Source: Nectonema munidae
Taxonomy: Eukaryota; Nematomorpha; Nectonematoida; Nectonematidae
DNA: 64,000 nucleotides
Direction: 5' to 3'
Assembly (NCBI GenBank): GCA_030549495.1
Contig: JAUIRK010001052.1
Coordinates: 124,001 to 188,000, forward strand
This document shows positions 23,738 to 37,105 of the stretch, in pieces. Made by a program: the position numbers and the translations under genes. The first letter of the stretch is position 1. Each line of letters starts with the position of its first letter. The notes under the pieces were generated by a model. That model was not told the origin of the DNA. It worked only from the letters and a program-made list of their open reading frames with translations, and ran no database searches.

Positions 23738-23808
23738 TGCGAGGTTAAACGGTTAGAAGCGCTGCTATCGATCCGAAGTTCCGGGTTCAAGCCTCGCTTC
23801 CGCTAGAT
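23738..23808 (+). mobile_element. tRNA-derived SINE-like fragment
   Basis: It contains GAGGTTAAACGGTTAGAAGCG, close to a pol III A box, and GGGTTCAAGCC, a good B box, 30 bases apart. It ends CGCTTCCGC. Acceptor and T-stem pairing is poor, so it is not a functional tRNA gene. A tRNA-related SINE head or a decayed tRNA are both possible. Confidence 0.45.
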
Positions 23809-24915
23809 TATCCCATAGCTCGATTTTAGCTGCAAATTAGTACTTTTTTCAATGAAAATACCACACCACCTTTAACCTTTATCATAAAGATTCAAATTCA
23901 AAGTTACTACATTGTTTAATTGCTACATTGTTTTTATAATTTCATTTCATATGAGCTTATTTTTTTTTTTGGAAAGCATTCATGTATTGCATAACAATTT
24001 TGAATAATTAAAATATTTAGTTGGAAATTTTTTTTCAAGTAATGGAATTTGTGGAAAAGAGCAAAAAATGTATAGAAAGATTAAATTGGTTAATTTCCGT
24101 ATTAAAATATTAAGTTGATAAACTTCCAACTTAAAACATGGAGAATGTTTTTAGCTATATAATGTTTTTTAAAAATATTTTTATAGCTATATATTGACTT
24201 TGTTTACATGATATTTTTATTAAAATTTGCTGATCTAAAAATTGAATAAATTTTGTTAGCAAAAAATACAAATGATGGGAAATTTCATATTAATAATGCA
24301 TGATGAATATGATGGTGATATATTTGAGTTGAAAAAACTAAAGAAAAATTAGTCATTAATTCAAAAATTAAGACAAAATAATGTTTTTTTCCGACAAAAT
24401 ACTTTAAAAGAACGTAATATTTAAGATCACAACAAATATAACAAAAGCTTATATTTAACATGTAAAAAACTAAATATATTTTTTTCTCAAAGTGATCAAT
24501 CAAAAATAAGTATTTTGTAATTTGCGTTGAGGAAAAATATCTTATGTTTAATCAATATTGATGCGTTTTAAGTATAGTACGATTAGATGATTTTATGAGT
24601 GTTGAAATTTAAGTCCAACGACTTTAATGTTTGCTAGATTTCCTAATAATAACACAGGCCTGCAAAATTGGACTTTCTCAGAATTGTTTTAAATATGTGG
24701 TGTGTATTTACAGATTTCAAGGATACTGCATGGAAATATCATCACAGCTTTTCCTTAACACGTAAAGTTTAGGCACAGATTTGTAAAGATCTTTTAATTT
24801 ATTTCTTTTAAAATAAATAAAAAAAGGACTAAAGTTTGCCTGATGCTTTATTTAGAGAGAAATGAATGAAAGAAGTATAAATCATATAAACTTAATATTT
24901 ATTTATTTATTTTAT

Positions 24916-26581
24916 TTATAAAAGGTATAAAATATATCTAAATCTATTCTTGATGTCCTGAAAACTACGCCTGTAACCTTTACGTTTGTAGACATTTTGT
25001 GAAGTTTCTCGGTGCAACTTCCAGCAGTAGTTCGCTAACACACTAACGCTCCACCATCCTTGGTACTTTCTTTCTATCTCCTTTATGTCCTGGTGTAACC
25101 TTTTCACAGTTCTTCGCTCACATCTAAATTTTCTGGGAAATGGTCAAGATGCGCATGTAGGAAATGAACTTTGAGACTCATGTTGCAACCCGAAGTCTTG
25201 AAATTTTCCAGAATTCTTCCTACGATTTCTTTGTAGTCTTGGCTGTTGTGATTGCCCCAGAAGTTTTTGATCACATTCTTGAAGCAGATCCAAGTATACT
25301 TTTCAACCTCACTAAGACAGTTCCTGAAGTTTTCATCCTTCATGATCTTTCTTATGGCCGAACTAACAAATACTCCGTCTTTAATCTTGGAACGCGAGAG
25401 ATCAGGACATTTTTCTCGCAATAAGTCAAACCTTTTTTTTTAGTGGCAAAGCTTTGACAAAGTGTTTCATCAGCTCCCATTTAATGTGCAGTGGTGGCAG
25501 TAGAATCTTTTTAGGATTAATCAAACTCTCTCGCAAGATTTTCTTTGTCTATTGTGTGAGTGAATCCCTACTAGACCAACGTTCTTGAGAAGATTTCTGG
25601 CTCTACTGTCTCACTCACACAAAAAGCATGTAAATTTTGTGTACCCTACTTAGTGCCCCATCAACATACATACGATTTTCAAATAACGGTAAATCATCCA
25701 ATTATGATCTTTATAATTGTTGCTGTCTAAAAAACGACCAAATTTTCATCTGACTCTTCCATAATTTACGAGTTTCCCATATGAATTGAAGCATAGCTAT
25801 TATGCAAAAGAAAGGCTTTACGATTTCTTTTAGATGAATCAATAAACATTCTCCATTGTTATAACATATACCAAACTTTTCTTTCTTTTCGGATCTATGC
25901 AATACACTAAATCATTTTTCTGGACAAAATAAGGGACAAACGCATTCTCATGATGACGATACCAGGAGAATGATGTACCGTGAGCTAATAGATTCTTAGA
26001 TTTAAGAATTATTCTGCTGATTCCTTTGCCAGACCTAGATCTCGCACCAGATCATTTTGTTCACTCTGACCAAACAGTTGAGGTTCATTGCTTTCATCTC
26101 CAATACAGAAATCTTATTCATCATTGCTGTGCCTTTCTATGCATGAACTTAGTTGTACATCGTCCAGACTATTTGGAGGTAATGGCACTGGCACATCTGG
26201 ACCACGAGGATTAGGTCGCAAGGCTGATGGAAGATTCGGATAGGCAATATTTTTCCTTGTCTTCGAGCTATGCCCTCGGACTTTGCATGTGCAGAAATAG
26301 CAATCATCACTGTGGTTTGACTGCTTTCGCCATATGATTGGAACACCGTAGCGCAAGGCCTTCCTTTCACCTTTTGTTCACTGTCTCAATTCTTCCACGC
26401 ATATTTAACAAACTATATGAGGAGCCCAGTTCTTAACTTGGTCCCCCAGTTTCACTCGAATGTATGCATAGTAGGCTTTGTTAACAAAATCCGTAATATT
26501 TCGCCGTTGTTTCTTCATAACAAATTCTTCACAGACGTAACAATAGCTATTTGGACATGTTAAACAATCTCAAGAAGCCAT
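24916..26581 (-). pseudogene. Uncharacterised cysteine-rich multicopy family, near full-length decayed copy
   Basis: Reading minus from ATG 26581, a cysteine-rich N-terminus has CPNSYCYVCEEFVMKKQRRN, KLGDQVKNWAPHIVC, RYGVPIIWRKQSNHSDDCYF and later PYFVQKNDLVYCID. The conserved C-terminal half is open at 25421-24916 apart from one frame change: NCLSEVEKYTWICFKNVIKN, FWGNHNSQDYKEIVGRILEN, CNMSLKVHFLHAHLDHFPEN and RLHQDIKEIERKYQGWWSV. The total is equivalent to roughly 500 residues without introns, interrupted by several stops and frame changes. I recognise this as a protein family repeated many times in arthropod and cnidarian genomes, with no function known to me. A second copy starts at 63277. 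Its multicopy nature suggests a mobile origin, but no terminal repeats were found here. Confidence 0.7.
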
Positions 26582-27113
26582 TTTATCCTAAAAAATATAT
26601 TAATTTAACAGAAATATAATTCTTATATTTTAAAATAATATACATAATATATTTTTAATAATATATTTTAAATAGTTATAACAGGGCGAAATATAGGAAA
26701 TTCCACATTGTGAAAAACTTGATGTGATACCGCAGTTTTACAGGTAAATTTGAAATCTGCGTGTGATAAAGAATAACATTCACCTGTTAAATTTAAACAA
26801 TTTTTTGTTTGCATTTATTCAAAATCTTCGCTAATGAAAAAAATATTGGAAAGGAGTGGTTGGAATAACGTATCTAAGCTTAAGTTTATCTAAAAAATAG
26901 TTTAGTTAGATTTAATTGAAAAATTTTTTAAAAAATATTGGAGTTAAATTTATATCCCTTTCACATTTAAATCTTTGTAATTAGCCAAATATTGCGATAT
27001 ATCGATGTAAAACTCGAATATTGCCCATAATAGTTATAATTATTATCAATACATAATTTTCTCTTGATATTAAAGTTCTTAATGCATAATTAAATAAGAA
27101 CGAACAAAGCCAG

Positions 27114-27566
27114 GAGCAATTTGTATCAGCAGAGCAACTTGAACAACTCCAGTCACAGGCGATTTCCCTCTCTCATCAAATTTCATCTCCAATAATCACG
27201 TCTAACAACGCGAACCATGAAGTTGAGATTCATCACCCCTATTTCCCCTCTCCCTATCCCATCAATGGAGCAATGGAAATACAGCACCAGCATATACCTA
27301 ATGAAATGTATATGCCTTTACATTTCAACAATCACACACCCCCTAACTACCTTCACATGGGAGCTAGGTTTAGACACGTCTCCCACGAGGAGGAAATGGC
27401 TGCAATTCACATGATAAATCAATCAAACTTTCATTCATCCAATCCTGTGCATCCCGATATCTTCAAAAGACCTGACATAGTCATGAGAACTGCTAATCAT
27501 CACATTTCCGAACAAGAACTTCTCTCCCTTCAACATCATAATCTTTTCAAAGTTGACGTATCTCAG
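27114..27566 (+). CDS. TFAP2: AP-2 transcription factor, transactivation exon
   Basis: A 151-codon exon, open throughout. It is rich in His, Asn, Gln and Pro. It contains EVEIHHPYFPSPYPINGAME, matching the PY-motif region of AP-2 proteins (human AP-2 alpha has DFQPPYFPPPYQP at the equivalent place). It then continues with QHQHIPNEMYMPLHF and a His-rich tail to FKVDVSQ at the donor CTCAG|GTATAA (phase 0). The acceptor is taken as AGCCAG|GAGCAA because it gives phase 0 to match exon 1. A second possible acceptor, ATCAG at 27129, would need a different phase. The family role of this part is activation through the PY motif. Confidence 0.8.
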
Positions 27567-28877
27567 GTATAAACTACTTTATTTTAATCAATTTCAAAAC
27601 GCACATACACAATGCCACTGCTAGTTACGCCACTGTAACATGACGTTTAATTTGCAATATGTCTAACTCTTCCAACATATTTCATTATAAAGTTGCTAAA
27701 GATGACAATGCTCGTAGATAATGAGAATTTATATCTTTCTAAGTGAGTGTTTGCCAATAACTTATAGCTGATAGTTTTTTTTGTCATGTAGCTTAATTTT
27801 AAAAAAAAATTTGTGTAACTTGAAAATGAAGATATAAAGGAGAGCATTTTTAAAGTTTTTGAAATATATATTCAATTTAGAACACAAACTTTTAACTTTT
27901 AAACCTATTGAAGCAGGCTTTAAAAGTAAGAAAAAGAGTCAGAATCGGCCCCTTTTCAAATTCAGGGAAAAATTGTTTTTTTGAACTTTACAGATATTTT
28001 CTACCATTTCCAAGTATACTGAATTGATTGGTAATATTCTATTTTCGCATTAAAGTCAGTTTTGCCGACCTCCTGTAATTTTATCCTTATTAAATCTATC
28101 AAAATAACGCTTAAATTCTATTTAGTAAATAATTATCTTCAAAAATATGTTGAATTTTTAGTCTATATTTATAAAAAGATTTTAAAAGAGTAACTGTGTG
28201 TGTAAAAAAAAATCTAGTATTTGATCACTTTTATCAATTTTTATCATCTTTTTTAAGAGTTTCCGGAAATGTTCTTTTTTTCTTAAGGCAGCTTTTTCAA
28301 GAATTCATGGGAATAATAATAACGATTTTTCTTGAAGTGTCAATTGAAGTGTTTATTCCTCAGTTTGGGATGCTTGAATATAAATTTATTTCGTAAAATT
28401 AGATAATAAATTCAATATCCCCACTTTGTTCAGAACTTATTTATAATTTACAGATGAGATTATGGTATGATTGACAATTTATCAAATGTATAAGAAATTT
28501 CCCATTTTTCTATTTATGACGCCATTATTCATTCGCTTTTTCGTTGGCATGATTTGACCTACTATACAGGCTACAAATCCCAAAACGGTTTTGTAACATT
28601 AGCATTGATCCCTTATATTTGCTAATCATACAAAATTCCCATGTGTGCCACGGTACGCTTATCTAAGTGTTCTCCTATCCAAAAATACGATTATATCAAC
28701 GAATATTTTTTACTTTTTAAAAATAGCAAAATTTCTGCCTAAAATTTGATAGGTTCCTAAAATTCCTTTCAAAGATTTACGCAGCTTTCATGAAATAACT
28801 TGAGAAAGGAATTCAATATCATCAGAATAAATTTAATATGTACACTTTAACCTATTAAATTGCGAGCATAATGTATT

Positions 28878-29122
28878 CATATATTAATGTTGAAGGAATG
28901 CTGAGCAAAAGTATTGTAAAAGATTGCAGAATTAATAGGCCAGGATTTCACGCTTGGAGAGATGTGTTGAGCCAGCTCATCAACTTCACGAACAAGAGCA
29001 TCATCGCTCATCATCGCAAAACATGACTTTTTCCTTTTTCTCCTACCTGGCTCTTTCGTAGATGATTTTCCATCTTTGTGGGAAAATACTTTATCAATGC
29101 AGCATAATATAGCATTTATGAA
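28878..29122 (-). other. Open frame of unknown status
   Basis: An 81-codon stop-free stretch without an early Met. It has a basic segment GRRKRKKSCFAMMSDD and a helix-like EVDELAQHISPSVKSW, and it is less AT-rich than its flanks. It could be a relic exon or chance. It is antisense to TFAP2 and not assigned to any family. Confidence 0.2.
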
Positions 29123-31261
29123 TCATTAGTATAGTGAGGATACTTTTCTCTTCATTGATGAAATCATTATGCACTGATGATGAGACTACTAGCGTATCTG
29201 CGATGATTGGATTCAATTCTTATAAAAAAAGTTCAAGAAAATCAAAAATTACTCTACATAAGAAAGTTTCCTGGTATATTGAGTTGACTTGACAGTTCTG
29301 CTTTTAAGAATTTCATTTTATTGTATGGTGAGCGAATTATGGAATTTCAACTATCGAATAAACAATCAACTAATAAGGAGAAGTAGAACGATGATTCTAA
29401 CGAAACCCAAGAGACATTTTTTATTTCATTGAAATTTATTATAATGACTAGAACTAGAATTAAAAATTAAATTTTTTATTTTTTCAAAATTTATTCTATA
29501 TTTTTGTTTATTATTTTCGTAATAAAATATGTTTGCATAATTAGCAAACATTTTATATTGAATAATAAAGGGTGTTCATTTTAAAAATCATAGTCACTAT
29601 AGGTTTATTATACCATAAATAAATAAAAGATAGCAATCTCACAAAAAGAATTGACTCTAAAATGCAATGTTCTGAATGAATAAGATTTATCTGTTCAAAG
29701 TTACAAAAGTTCGTCAAAATTTGGTCTTTTTATTGGATATTGTGATGAAATTGTTAAAGTATTAAAATTACATTTAAAAAGTTAAAGTTAATTATTTTTA
29801 AGATAGGCTTCAGTTTTTCTCATTTTTTCGCTTAAAGATAATAAAATAAAATGATAACAATGTTCTGGGATGAAATTAATTTATAAAAAATTCCTTATAA
29901 TTTTAAAATTAAAAAAATTATTTAAAAATATAAATTTATAAATAATTTTTTTTTTATTATTATTTTCAATGCTAGTTTGTAATTTATGAGTTTATAATGT
30001 AGATATTTACCTATAATGGAAAATTTATTTTTAAGCGCGCATGTATTGAGGAGGATAAGTGATTAAAATTAAAAATATTTAAGATATCTCTTTCTTTTTC
30101 TGAAACGAGAAATTATATGCGAAAAGTTACGCTTAAAATGTTGAGAAATATAGATTTTAAAAAGAGGGTTTTCAAAAAAAAATTTCTAAAAAATAATTTG
30201 CCACTATATTTCCATTTCACAAAGCGTTAATTTCAAGTGCTTAGAAAATAAACGTAATATATCTCAATCTTTTTGTTAAATTTGTATTTTTTGATTTGTT
30301 CTTTTCCTAATTTTGTGCTATTATTATTTGAAGAAGAAGAAGTTTATTTGAAGCAAAACATGAGTGACACAATGATTAAATGATTATAATTTAAGTGAGT
30401 GGAATCATACTCCATCAAAGCTGTTTGAATTAAAAAAAAGTAGAACATAACTAGAAATATAGAAAAAACTTAATGTGACCCATTAAAATTACCATAACAA
30501 AAATACACACAACAATAATATAAAAATATCTACAAAAAAAAGAAAACTGTGCAATCCAAAAGGCCCACGAGCCGATTAAATTGCACAAAGTCAGATAATT
30601 CATAATATTCACATTAGAATTAGAAGATTTTATAGTTGGAAAAAAAAGCATTCGTTAACTAATAAAAATATACACAAAATTTCACAATAAGCAGTTCGAA
30701 ACATCAAGAATCCAATTGGATTGAAAATTTGCAAGAAAAACAGTTACTTAGAGAGCATTTAACTTTATAATTTTCAATGTATAATATCAATGTATTATAA
30801 TTTGAGTAGACATTTTCTCAGAAAAAAGAAAAGTTCTGAACATTTCGATATTCATTTTACACGAGCTTTCACTGCTACACCTTTACAGATAATTGCAGCT
30901 TTTAGACTCCTACAGATATTCTGAAAACTAGTGGTCAAAATCAAGGGTGTAGCGATGGACATTTGTGGCTAACGAATTAACCATTCTAGCACAGAGCCTC
31001 TTATTTTATTGGTTAATAAATTTATATATTCTTTCTTAGTGGAGAATCCAACCTCTAATAAGTGTGTTTTACAATTATTCAAATAGCTTATAAATTGAGT
31101 GCATTATGATGTGTCCTTGCTTAACATGATTGGTCGTCACTTTTATTTTGCATTTATTTCTTATCACTACATTATTTACTGATTTTGAGATATGAAGATA
31201 TGTTTAAGTTTTTCATTCTACATGTATAGCGATAAGAATGCCCCCCCCCACCCCCGAATCG

Positions 31262-31400
31262 TGCACAAGCCTGACCTCGAATTTGTATTCTTTCAAGGAT
31301 CCTTGATTCACTTACTTTATTAGTTGTTCAGAACGCATCTAAAAAGGGAGCGACTTAGGACTTAGTAAAGGACCTTAGGAGAACTCTGATCGGTCAACAG
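31262..31400 (+). repeat. Dispersed repeat, family also at 60935-61075
   Basis: Shares the order GACCTCGAATTTGTATTC, TCAAGGATCCTTGATTCACT, GACTTAGTAAAGGACCTTA and ACTCTGATCGGTCAA with 60935-61075 on the same strand. It is preceded by C-rich runs (9 and 5 C) at 31241-31255. No terminal repeats or coding potential. Family unknown. Confidence 0.55.
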
Positions 31401-32929
31401 GTTATCGAACTTTAACAAAAATTTTTTTTTGAGCTTAATCGTTTTCAAAAAAAAAGTTGTGGGCCATTGAGTGGAATCAAAAATATCTTCTTCTTCTATT
31501 TGCACATGGATCAAAAAAGTATGTTAATATTGCGTTTCTATCATAAATATGTGTATAGTAGAGAGCTCTATGATTTCTATGATATGCCATACAATTTATT
31601 AAGCATTGCAATATATTTTTTCATATAAACACATATTTTAAGTTTTTATTCTCAGAGTAATGAGAAAAATTATTTAAAAAGTACACTGAACCAAAAGTAT
31701 ACTAAAACAACGATAAAAAGAAGAGAAAAACAGCTGGCAGCGGAAGTTAGCGTGTTAGAAAACCGACAAAATAAACTACTGCTTCCTTTATCTTTAATTT
31801 TTTGTTTAGTAAGTATTATATATATATTGTTATATGAATGGCCTTTCATTTGTTGACATCTACCCCTAATGAGCTAGTGAGATCTTTAAGAAAATTCCTG
31901 ACTACGTAAATAGAAACTGTTTTTTCTCTTTTAAAATGACGAGTTATTTTTGCATAACTATTCTATATACTTTAGAAGTTATATGAGCATACTGCGTCGC
32001 AACATACTTCCAAGAAAGTGATTATTACACCAGAGGCGTTGTTCAATATAAATCATGATTACTTGATCGATATGTAATTGTTTTATCATAAAAGTCTTCA
32101 TTTTATTTGATTAGATTCCATTGGATGAACAAGCAATTTTGTTTGGACACAACGAAAATACCAATATTATCAAAAAAGGTAAATATTTTTGCATGTAATT
32201 ATCTTTTATAATGAGAAACAGTGATCAGTTTGTGTACCTTAGCACAACTTTCTAGAAAAAAGCACTAATAAAAATAGATGCAATTATTTGCTTGCAAGCC
32301 ACTGATAAAAACTACTAATATTTATCGATACATTAGTAAACCTAACTGTGCCCGACTACTCTTTTTGTTAGTAAGGTAATTTTGCTACCTAGATATTAAA
32401 AATGAATTACCAAATATTTAGAAACACTACTATTAGATTTTAATGAGGCCAAATACAATTCGTCTTGTAAAAATACACCTTTACCGGTATATTTATTGAA
32501 TTAGCACTTGATTCGCTTACACTATTATATACAAAAGTTAAAAATATCATTGAGTTAGCAAGGACTTCTAACTTTAACCATAGTGATAGTAATCGATATA
32601 GTGTAATTACGACAGTCCAGTGCAGAATATGAACTAACTACTATTTACTAGAAATAAGGAAGACTTATTGAACTAACTATATTTTGTTTAATCCAAAATA
32701 AGTGAATAACCATCTAAATCTCATTTATATCATAAAATTCTTTTGGCTCGGTTTTTAAAACTCTCTGTTTTGCCGTTTTTAACTGATTGGATGTAGGCAG
32801 TAAGCAATAACCACACAAAGATTTTAATTAGCAGATGTAGAGGTATAAATTTACAATTTTACTCTGCACGTTTTGAAATAGCGAGAAGGTGCAAATTACG
32901 CAGCTTGTATCAAACTATGAAGAAATTAG

Positions 32930-32998
32930 ATTTGATAGGGGATCGAACCGAAGACCTTGAGTTATCGAAACCAGTAGCAAACCAACCTTACTCACGTC
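32930..32998 (-). mobile_element. tRNA-related SINE-like fragment
   Basis: On the minus strand there is GGTTCGATCCCC, a perfect pol III B box, preceded by TTGGTTTGCTACTGG as a weak A box about 35 bases upstream. Stems do not pair as in a real tRNA. The sequence runs into AT-rich DNA on both sides without a recognisable tail. Confidence 0.4.
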
Positions 32999-33216
32999 CC
33001 TCATTTTTATATAATGAGCCTTTAAAAGTTTCGTCAACAATCTAGTATAATGCTAAACTTATGATTATAAAAATCATTCCATTTGCTTCACAAAGTAAAT
33101 CAGATTTTATAAAGCAAATACATTTTAGGATAAAATAAAAACGTCAAAAGAAGGGAATTCATTAATAAGTTAGTTTTGAACCAACATTTCTTATTTAAAC
33201 TTTACTGTATTGTTTT

Positions 33217-33528
33217 ATGAGCTCAGAATATATTTTTATTATTTTTTTCTCCAAATTCCACTATTACCAAATAAATATAGAAGGATATTTAATATGGAAT
33301 GCACAGTCTGATCCTCATAATATTCATATCAGGAATGGACCAGACCAGACCCCCTATAGTACAATATCTATGTACAAGATAGGACTGGCCAAAAGAAATT
33401 TAGTGTCCAACAGACCACTATTAGTAGGATCTTTAAAATGGATTGAAAAAACTAAAAATTTCTTTACCAATTTTACTTTACCTCAAAAAAGGAGGTTAGT
33501 TTATTGTTTAGATTTAGAGGAACTATAA
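33217..33528 (+). other. Open frame of unknown status inside TFAP2 intron
   Basis: A 103-codon frame with ATG. The second half (NAQSDPHNIHIRNGPDQTPY, then KWIEKTKNFFTNFTLPQKRR) is less repetitive in composition than random AT-rich frames. I recognise no domain. It shows no phase match to the TFAP2 exons and no homology to AP-2 proteins. Chance cannot be excluded. Confidence 0.2.
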
Positions 33529-34652
33529 CACATAAGGTAATACTGGTTTCTTCAAGTACAATATATTATATCAGCACGTTGACGTAATTCTACACCCTTA
33601 AACCGAATTAAAAACTGGCTTGCCCTTAGATATAGTTTAAAGTGTCTTTGATCCATTTTCGATTCAATTATTTTACATAGCAAACAAAAAATAGCAAAAA
33701 GCCATGGAAAAATCTAAATATTCAGAAATAAGGAAAGCATCGACAATTCAATAGTTCAGTCGTTAAAATTTTGTCGATACTCGTTCCTAGAATAGACAAA
33801 AATGAAAAGCGAGTTTTGAAATAGTTGAAAATTTTCAAGTATTATCCCTCCACTATTGAAAGGGGTAGACAAATAAGCGTAACATAAAACTGGTCATGAA
33901 CGCGACGGAACAAGTCTAATTATGTAATCTACTTGTGCTTTAATTATCTTATGATAAATGATGTTGAAAAGGAAGCAACTTGAAACATAATTACAGGACA
34001 CACTCAGAGGGGTACGTAGCACAAGTGCTGGGCGGAGCGAATGTCAATTTGGCTGGTAGTCTTAAAAGTTCTAATAACACTCCCAATAGTGAAAATGGAT
34101 GCAGGTGTGCAAAGTAATAAGACAACGTATTGCAAGCAGTATTACTTTATTGAAGTGTAAAAAATTTTGAAATTTTAAAAAGTTCCAAAGTGAAATGGAG
34201 AACATATGCTTGTTTGGTGCTGTTCAAAATTGCGCTTTAAAAGTCTCAATTTAAAAATCGCATCTTTTTACTTTCTTAGTTAGTTAGTATTCTTTTATTT
34301 AGTTATAATTATTTAATCTCGTGCATATTTCTACAACTTCAAACACAATTGGCTTGAAATACGATAAACTTATTTTTGGATATAAACCTTTAACAATGTC
34401 CATTTGACATGAAAGTGTTCTGAGGGATTAATGTTCGTAAGCATGCTTTTGTGAGTCAGGCCGTTTACCTTTTTTAGAAAGCTCAGTCTAAATTCTAAAT
34501 CTCTTGATATCATATTACTTATATATATATATATGCTCCCATAAGCAGAAAGTTTTTATTTATCCTAGGACTTTAACCTGACTCGACACAGTATACGACC
34601 CAACTGAAGTGAATTAATATTTTTAAAACTAATTTGATAATAAACTAACCAG

Positions 34653-34846
34653 ATCGTTGTAAAAGAGGACCTGCCCGAACAGAACCACTGGGTCCGGTTT
34701 TAACCGCTCCTGAAAAGCAGCGTGAACAGGTTACGAATGCACAAAGAAAGAAAATACACAAAAATCCTTATAAAAAGGTGTTGATTCGTTTAATCATAAG
34801 TGCCGATAATGCGCTTAAATTCTTTATCCTGATAAAAAAAACTTAG
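34653..34846 (+). other. GC-enriched open frame, possible unassigned exon
   Basis: Reads CKRGPARTEPLGPVLTAPEK then QREQVTNAQRKKIHKNPYKK. The first ~100 bases are near 50% GC in otherwise AT-rich intron. It is preceded by an acceptor-like AACCAG and contains a donor-like AAAAAG|GTGTTG at about 34781. The acceptor phase (needs one upstream base) and donor phase (0) do not link exon 27114 to exon 36799. It therefore cannot be the only missing TFAP2 exon, and may be unrelated. Confidence 0.25.
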
Positions 34847-36797
34847 GTGCGTCCTTACGAAATTTTTTAACATTTATTTTTACTGTTTTTTTCTATAAAT
34901 CTTCTTTAATAAATTACAAAGAAATAAAGAGTATATATCCTCGCTTTGAATAAGTTTTAAAAATTGTTAACTCTAATAGCATCTTAAAAAACAAATGTAT
35001 ACTGTTGTATAATAATAATTTAATCGTAAAAATTTACCTCTGCAATTTTTTTAAAAATGGATATTTCACAACTTTATTATGTTACTAACCTAGATAGTGA
35101 GAGATTAGTAAAATTTTGGTTTACTAATGAAAATATATATAATTTATAATTATATTGGTAAACTTTTCAAGTTTATTTTTTAAATGTAAATTTATTAACC
35201 AATGGAAGTGTGCACCGTCCATCTTCATTATATGATACAGCGAATACTCAAAAAAGTTTTCATATCTCTCTGTCTATTTAGTAAAATCGTGTTAGTCATT
35301 GAACATTTTAAACATTTAAAAATGTATCCTTATACTCATCATTGATCAGTTCTCATTTACGTCCAATTGTTTTATTTTGACCTTGAAAAAAGAATATCCA
35401 AATATATATGGATATACTGTAATCTAACATGCCGTTTTCAAAAACTTTGTCCATAAAAAGAAAGTTTTAGATTAACTAATTTGACTAACTTGACTAATTA
35501 ATAAAATTTTGTCTTTAACTACATGATGAATTTCAGTCATTTTTATTTTACACGTAATTATTCTCTAAATTAAAATAAAAATTTTTCCCCCTATAAATTT
35601 CTATTTTTAAAGGTGAAAGTGAATTCACTACTCCCACGATAAAGCAGGCTCGATTTGCATCTCTACCAAGTTTGTAGTGTTCCAAGTTTTTCAATGAAAT
35701 TGCATTTTTCAAACAAAAGGGACAATTTATACAAATTTCGTTGTGGCCATAATCTGGCAGGGAAATCACAACTAGTTTGCCACGCTTTGAGTAGAGTCAC
35801 GTTGCTTCTATCATATGATCCTACTCTTATTAGAATTGTTTCTTAATGTGTGCCTTATTGCCAAACATAATTTTATTTACCAAAATTTGAAAACAAGTTT
35901 CATATCGAAACTTGATTATTCCAAATATTTTATATAACATTGTTCTATTTTTCCATAAAGATATTATTTCATTGTTTATATTTTCACTAGCTCATGAACC
36001 TTTCTTCAAATCGCAGATTTGAATATAACGCCTAAGTTTGCTTTTATTGATACAAGCATTCATCGATAAGCAATCCCCCTGAGAAAACTATAAGTAATCG
36101 GGTAGTAGTAGGCAAAGAAAAAGGCAAACTTTTCTAGAACCGTATGGCTATCTTCCATCGAAACGCGAAAACATAGGAGTGAAGAATCTTCTCACCTAAA
36201 ATCTTAGAAAGAAACTTCTCTAATTTATCCTAATAAAAGTTTGTTCAATTTTATTTTTCTTATGTGAACACATGAAAATTAAAAAAACAGATTAATTCCA
36301 TCCTTATTTTAAGCAGGTGCAACTTGGAACGGATTTGAAATTCTGCATGAATTAAAACACAAAAAAAGCTATCTCCGTCATCAAAGTGATTTATTTAAGG
36401 AAGGGATTATTATTGTTTGTAAAACGTGGTATCACTTTATATTATGAATATAGGTTAATTTGTATGTGTGTTTTTTGCAAAAAAATTTATATAAACATAT
36501 GGTACCCACTATTTTGTCCTTACCATTTGTTTTCTTGCTATATGCCTGTCTATAGCTTTAACATAAAGTGGCGTTTGAGTTGTGAAGTTAGAGACAAAGA
36601 TCTTTATGTAAAGCCATTGTACAGTGGGTATACATTGTTATACAAAATGAAAAGCGTCTAACAAGCTGTATATGGCACAATAGATCCTAATTCGAAAAAG
36701 ATGTAGCTTCTTTTATATTTGAAATATTCTCTATGAATATCATATAAAAGTTATAGCTCTATATACTTATTATATCTTTGTTTTTTTTCATATTTAA

Positions 36798-37004
<207 letters not shown>

Positions 37005-37105
37005 TAAAATATTGTTTTTTACTATTCTTTTTCACTTTTTGCTATTGTATTTAATCTTTTTAAAATAGAATTTCAAAATGACAACCATTATTTTTTCTTT
37101 TTTAA

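Larger units (their letters stand above)
15687..27113 (+). other. TFAP2 intron 1 (11.4 kb), repeat-filled
   Basis: Runs from the GTAAAG donor to a CCAG acceptor whose polypyrimidine tract is weak. It contains the MITE at 16043-16274, a perfect hairpin at 19224-19271, a hAT terminal fragment at 19324-19393, a pogo/Tigger element at 20582-22668, a 22-G run, a SINE-like piece at 23738-23808 and the cysteine-rich multicopy element at 24916-26581. I saw nothing coding in 16275-19200, 19400-20580 or 22670-23600. Confidence 0.45.

Noticed and set aside
23738-23808. Possible functional tRNA gene
   Set aside because: B box is good, but the acceptor and T stems do not pair and no consistent anticodon loop can be drawn.
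29552-29580. AGGGTGTTCATTTTAAAAA as a Tc1/mariner end
   Set aside because: No matching inverted partner or TA-flanked pair was found nearby.
32930-32998. Possible tRNA gene on the minus strand
   Set aside because: Perfect B box, but the A box is weak and the cloverleaf does not form.
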